Of a DNA stretch of 64,000 bases, positions 63,294 through 64,000 are shown piece by piece (the first letter of the stretch is position 1; every line of letters starts with the position of its first letter). The translations under genes and the position numbers were made by a program. The notes beneath the pieces are model-generated. The model made no database searches. It saw only the letters and a program-made list of their open reading frames with translations, and was not told the origin of the DNA. The stretch spans positions 124,001-188,000 of the forward strand of contig NZ_QWGE01000002.1 in the NCBI RefSeq assembly GCF_003576375.1, written 5' to 3'. The stretch is from Pontibacter oryzae (lineage in GTDB: Bacteria > Bacteroidota > Bacteroidia > Cytophagales > Hymenobacteraceae).

Positions 63294-64000
63294 TTAGTTA
63301 ACGGAAATAAGGTAGTAATTCTTCTTGCCTTTCTGCACTACCAGGTACTTGCCCTGCAGCAGCTCGAAATTCACGGCATCATCGGCGTTCTGCACCTTCT
63401 GGCGATTTACGCTTACACCACCGTTCTTAATCATTCGGCGGGCTTCACCCTTAGACTCGAATACCTGGCCGCCTGTTAAATCAGAAAGCAGGTCGGTTAC
63501 AGAAGCAGCGCTTGCATAGTCGGACTGGCTAACCTGCATCTGGGGCACACCCTCAAAAACAGATAGCAAAATATCCTCTTTCAGGCCCTTCAGCGTCTCA
63601 AAATCGCCTTTTCCAAATAAAATTTCAGAGGCATCTACGGCTGCATTATAATCTTCTTCGGAATGTACACGAATTGTAACATCCTTAGCGAGGGCTTTCT
63701 GTAATAAACGCTGGTGAGGCGCCTGCTTGTGCTCTTCGGCTATTTTTTCGATCTCTTCCTGCGGAAGAAGTGTGTACACTTTTATGAGTTTCTCGGCTTC
63801 CTCATCCGACAGGTTAAGCCAGAACTGATAGAATTTATACGGCGAGGTTAAGGCAGCATCCAGCCATACGTTGCCACCCTCAGACTTTCCGAATTTTGTT
63901 CCATCCGATTTCGTGACAAGCTTTCCGACAAGGGCATAGGCCTTGCCGCCATCCATGCGGCGGATCAGTTCTGTGCCTGTGGTGATGTTACCCCACTGGT
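63294..64000 (-). CDS. tyrS: tyrosine-tRNA ligase (3' part, runs off the right edge)
   Basis: The visible 234 codons continue to the window edge with QWGNITTGTELIRRM, the class I substrate-binding segment of TyrS. The catalytic KMSKS-type motif appears as KFGKS (TKSDGTKFGKSEGG), as in bacterial TyrS. The C-terminal part contains an S4-like RNA-binding module (ARRMIKNGGVSVNRQKVQNAD). The N-terminal part, including the HIGH motif, is outside the window. Confidence 0.95.
   Translation of the reverse strand, partial: QWGNITTGTELIRRMDGGKAYALVGKLVTKSDGTKFGKSEGGNVWLDAALTSPYKFYQFWLNLSDEEAEKLIKVYTLLPQEEIEKIAEEHKQAPHQRLLQKALAKDVTIRVHSEEDYNAAVDASEILFGKGDFETLKGLKEDILLSVFEGVPQMQVSQSDYASAASVTDLLSDLTGGQVFESKGEARRMIKNGGVSVNRQKVQNADDAVNFELLQGKYLVVQKGKKNYYLISVN

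Larger units (their letters stand above)
1..64000. repeat. dispersed over-represented 7-mer AAGTATA / TATACTT
   Basis: By eye the word occurs about 80 or more times on the two strands together, inside genes in either orientation and in many spacers (for example near 2001, 4764, 4976, 17371, 18221, 29021, 34901, 36521, 37031, 44511, 48101, 59892). Chance alone would give about eight. The related core AAGTAT/ATACTT, followed by G or A, is more frequent still. It is absent from rpsA and rpsO and rare in pnp. It is not palindromic, but the overlapping form AAGTATACTT occurs near 36521 and 37031. Function unknown. Confidence 0.75.

Overview
The window is 64 kb of chromosome from a member of the Bacteroidota, most likely a Cytophagales bacterium of the Hymenobacteraceae type (Pontibacter and relatives). 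The lineage call rests on several things. The housekeeping sigma factor is short and lacks region 1.1. Promoters fit the Bacteroidota pattern (TTG / TAnnTTTG). Lineage-typical genes are present: DUF5683, DUF6438, LptF/LptG permease, a histone H1-like small protein, serine palmitoyltransferase-like enzyme and BshB1. The parA-parB-DUF5683-dapB-lepB gene order also fits. Genus is inference. I see no phage, insertion sequence, CRISPR array or rRNA; this is core chromosome with a few accessory genes.

Layout. 1-7.7 kb: the 5' 1370 codons of a TamB-like gene, divergent from tsaD, then a hotdog thioesterase, smpB, an NlpC/P60 peptidase and an HNH nuclease. 7.7-16.7 kb: rpsA, asnB, tRNA-Cys, a cyanophycin synthetase and a coiled-coil membrane protein. 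16.8-22 kb: two methyltransferases, kdsA, apaG, ung and a large helical protein of unknown role. 22.1-26.5 kb: a tight leuA-leuC-leuD-leuB operon. 26.7-29.2 kb: an ArsC-like protein convergent with the most unusual gene in the window, a type I periplasmic-binding domain fused to a pentameric ligand-gated ion channel. 29.4-34.3 kb: a minus-strand operon (metal-dependent hydrolase, parA, parB, DUF5683, dapB, lepB). 34.6-41.5 kb: GH20 hexosaminidase, three small lipoproteins, yidC, pyrG. 41.8-50.9 kb: hslV, a deoxyhypusine-synthase-like enzyme, an outer-membrane protein, a 2'-5' RNA ligase-like protein, an ABC-F ATPase, a polytopic membrane protein, GH13 alpha-glucosidase and a tiny lipoprotein. 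51-64 kb: tRNA-Met, START-like protein, LptF/G permease, rpsO, pnp, rpoD, trxB, an M23/LysM peptidase, bshB1, accC, serine palmitoyltransferase, a histone H1-like protein and the 3' part of tyrS.

Functional themes. Envelope biogenesis is prominent (TamB, LptF/G, YidC, LepB, KdsA, M23 and NlpC peptidases, sphingolipid synthesis). Translation and RNA turnover are represented by RpsA, RpsO, PNPase, SmpB, TyrS, ABC-F and two tRNAs. Amino-acid metabolism includes leucine, lysine/DAP, asparagine and cyanophycin. Low-molecular-weight thiol and redox functions are represented by BshB1 and TrxB.

Two observations stand out. First, the binding-protein/ion-channel fusion at 27049-29184 keeps the hallmark Pro loop, four membrane segments and a cation-channel-like pore pattern. 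Second, the 7-mer AAGTATA (and its complement TATACTT) recurs about 80 or more times by eye, roughly ten times chance, in both coding and non-coding DNA.
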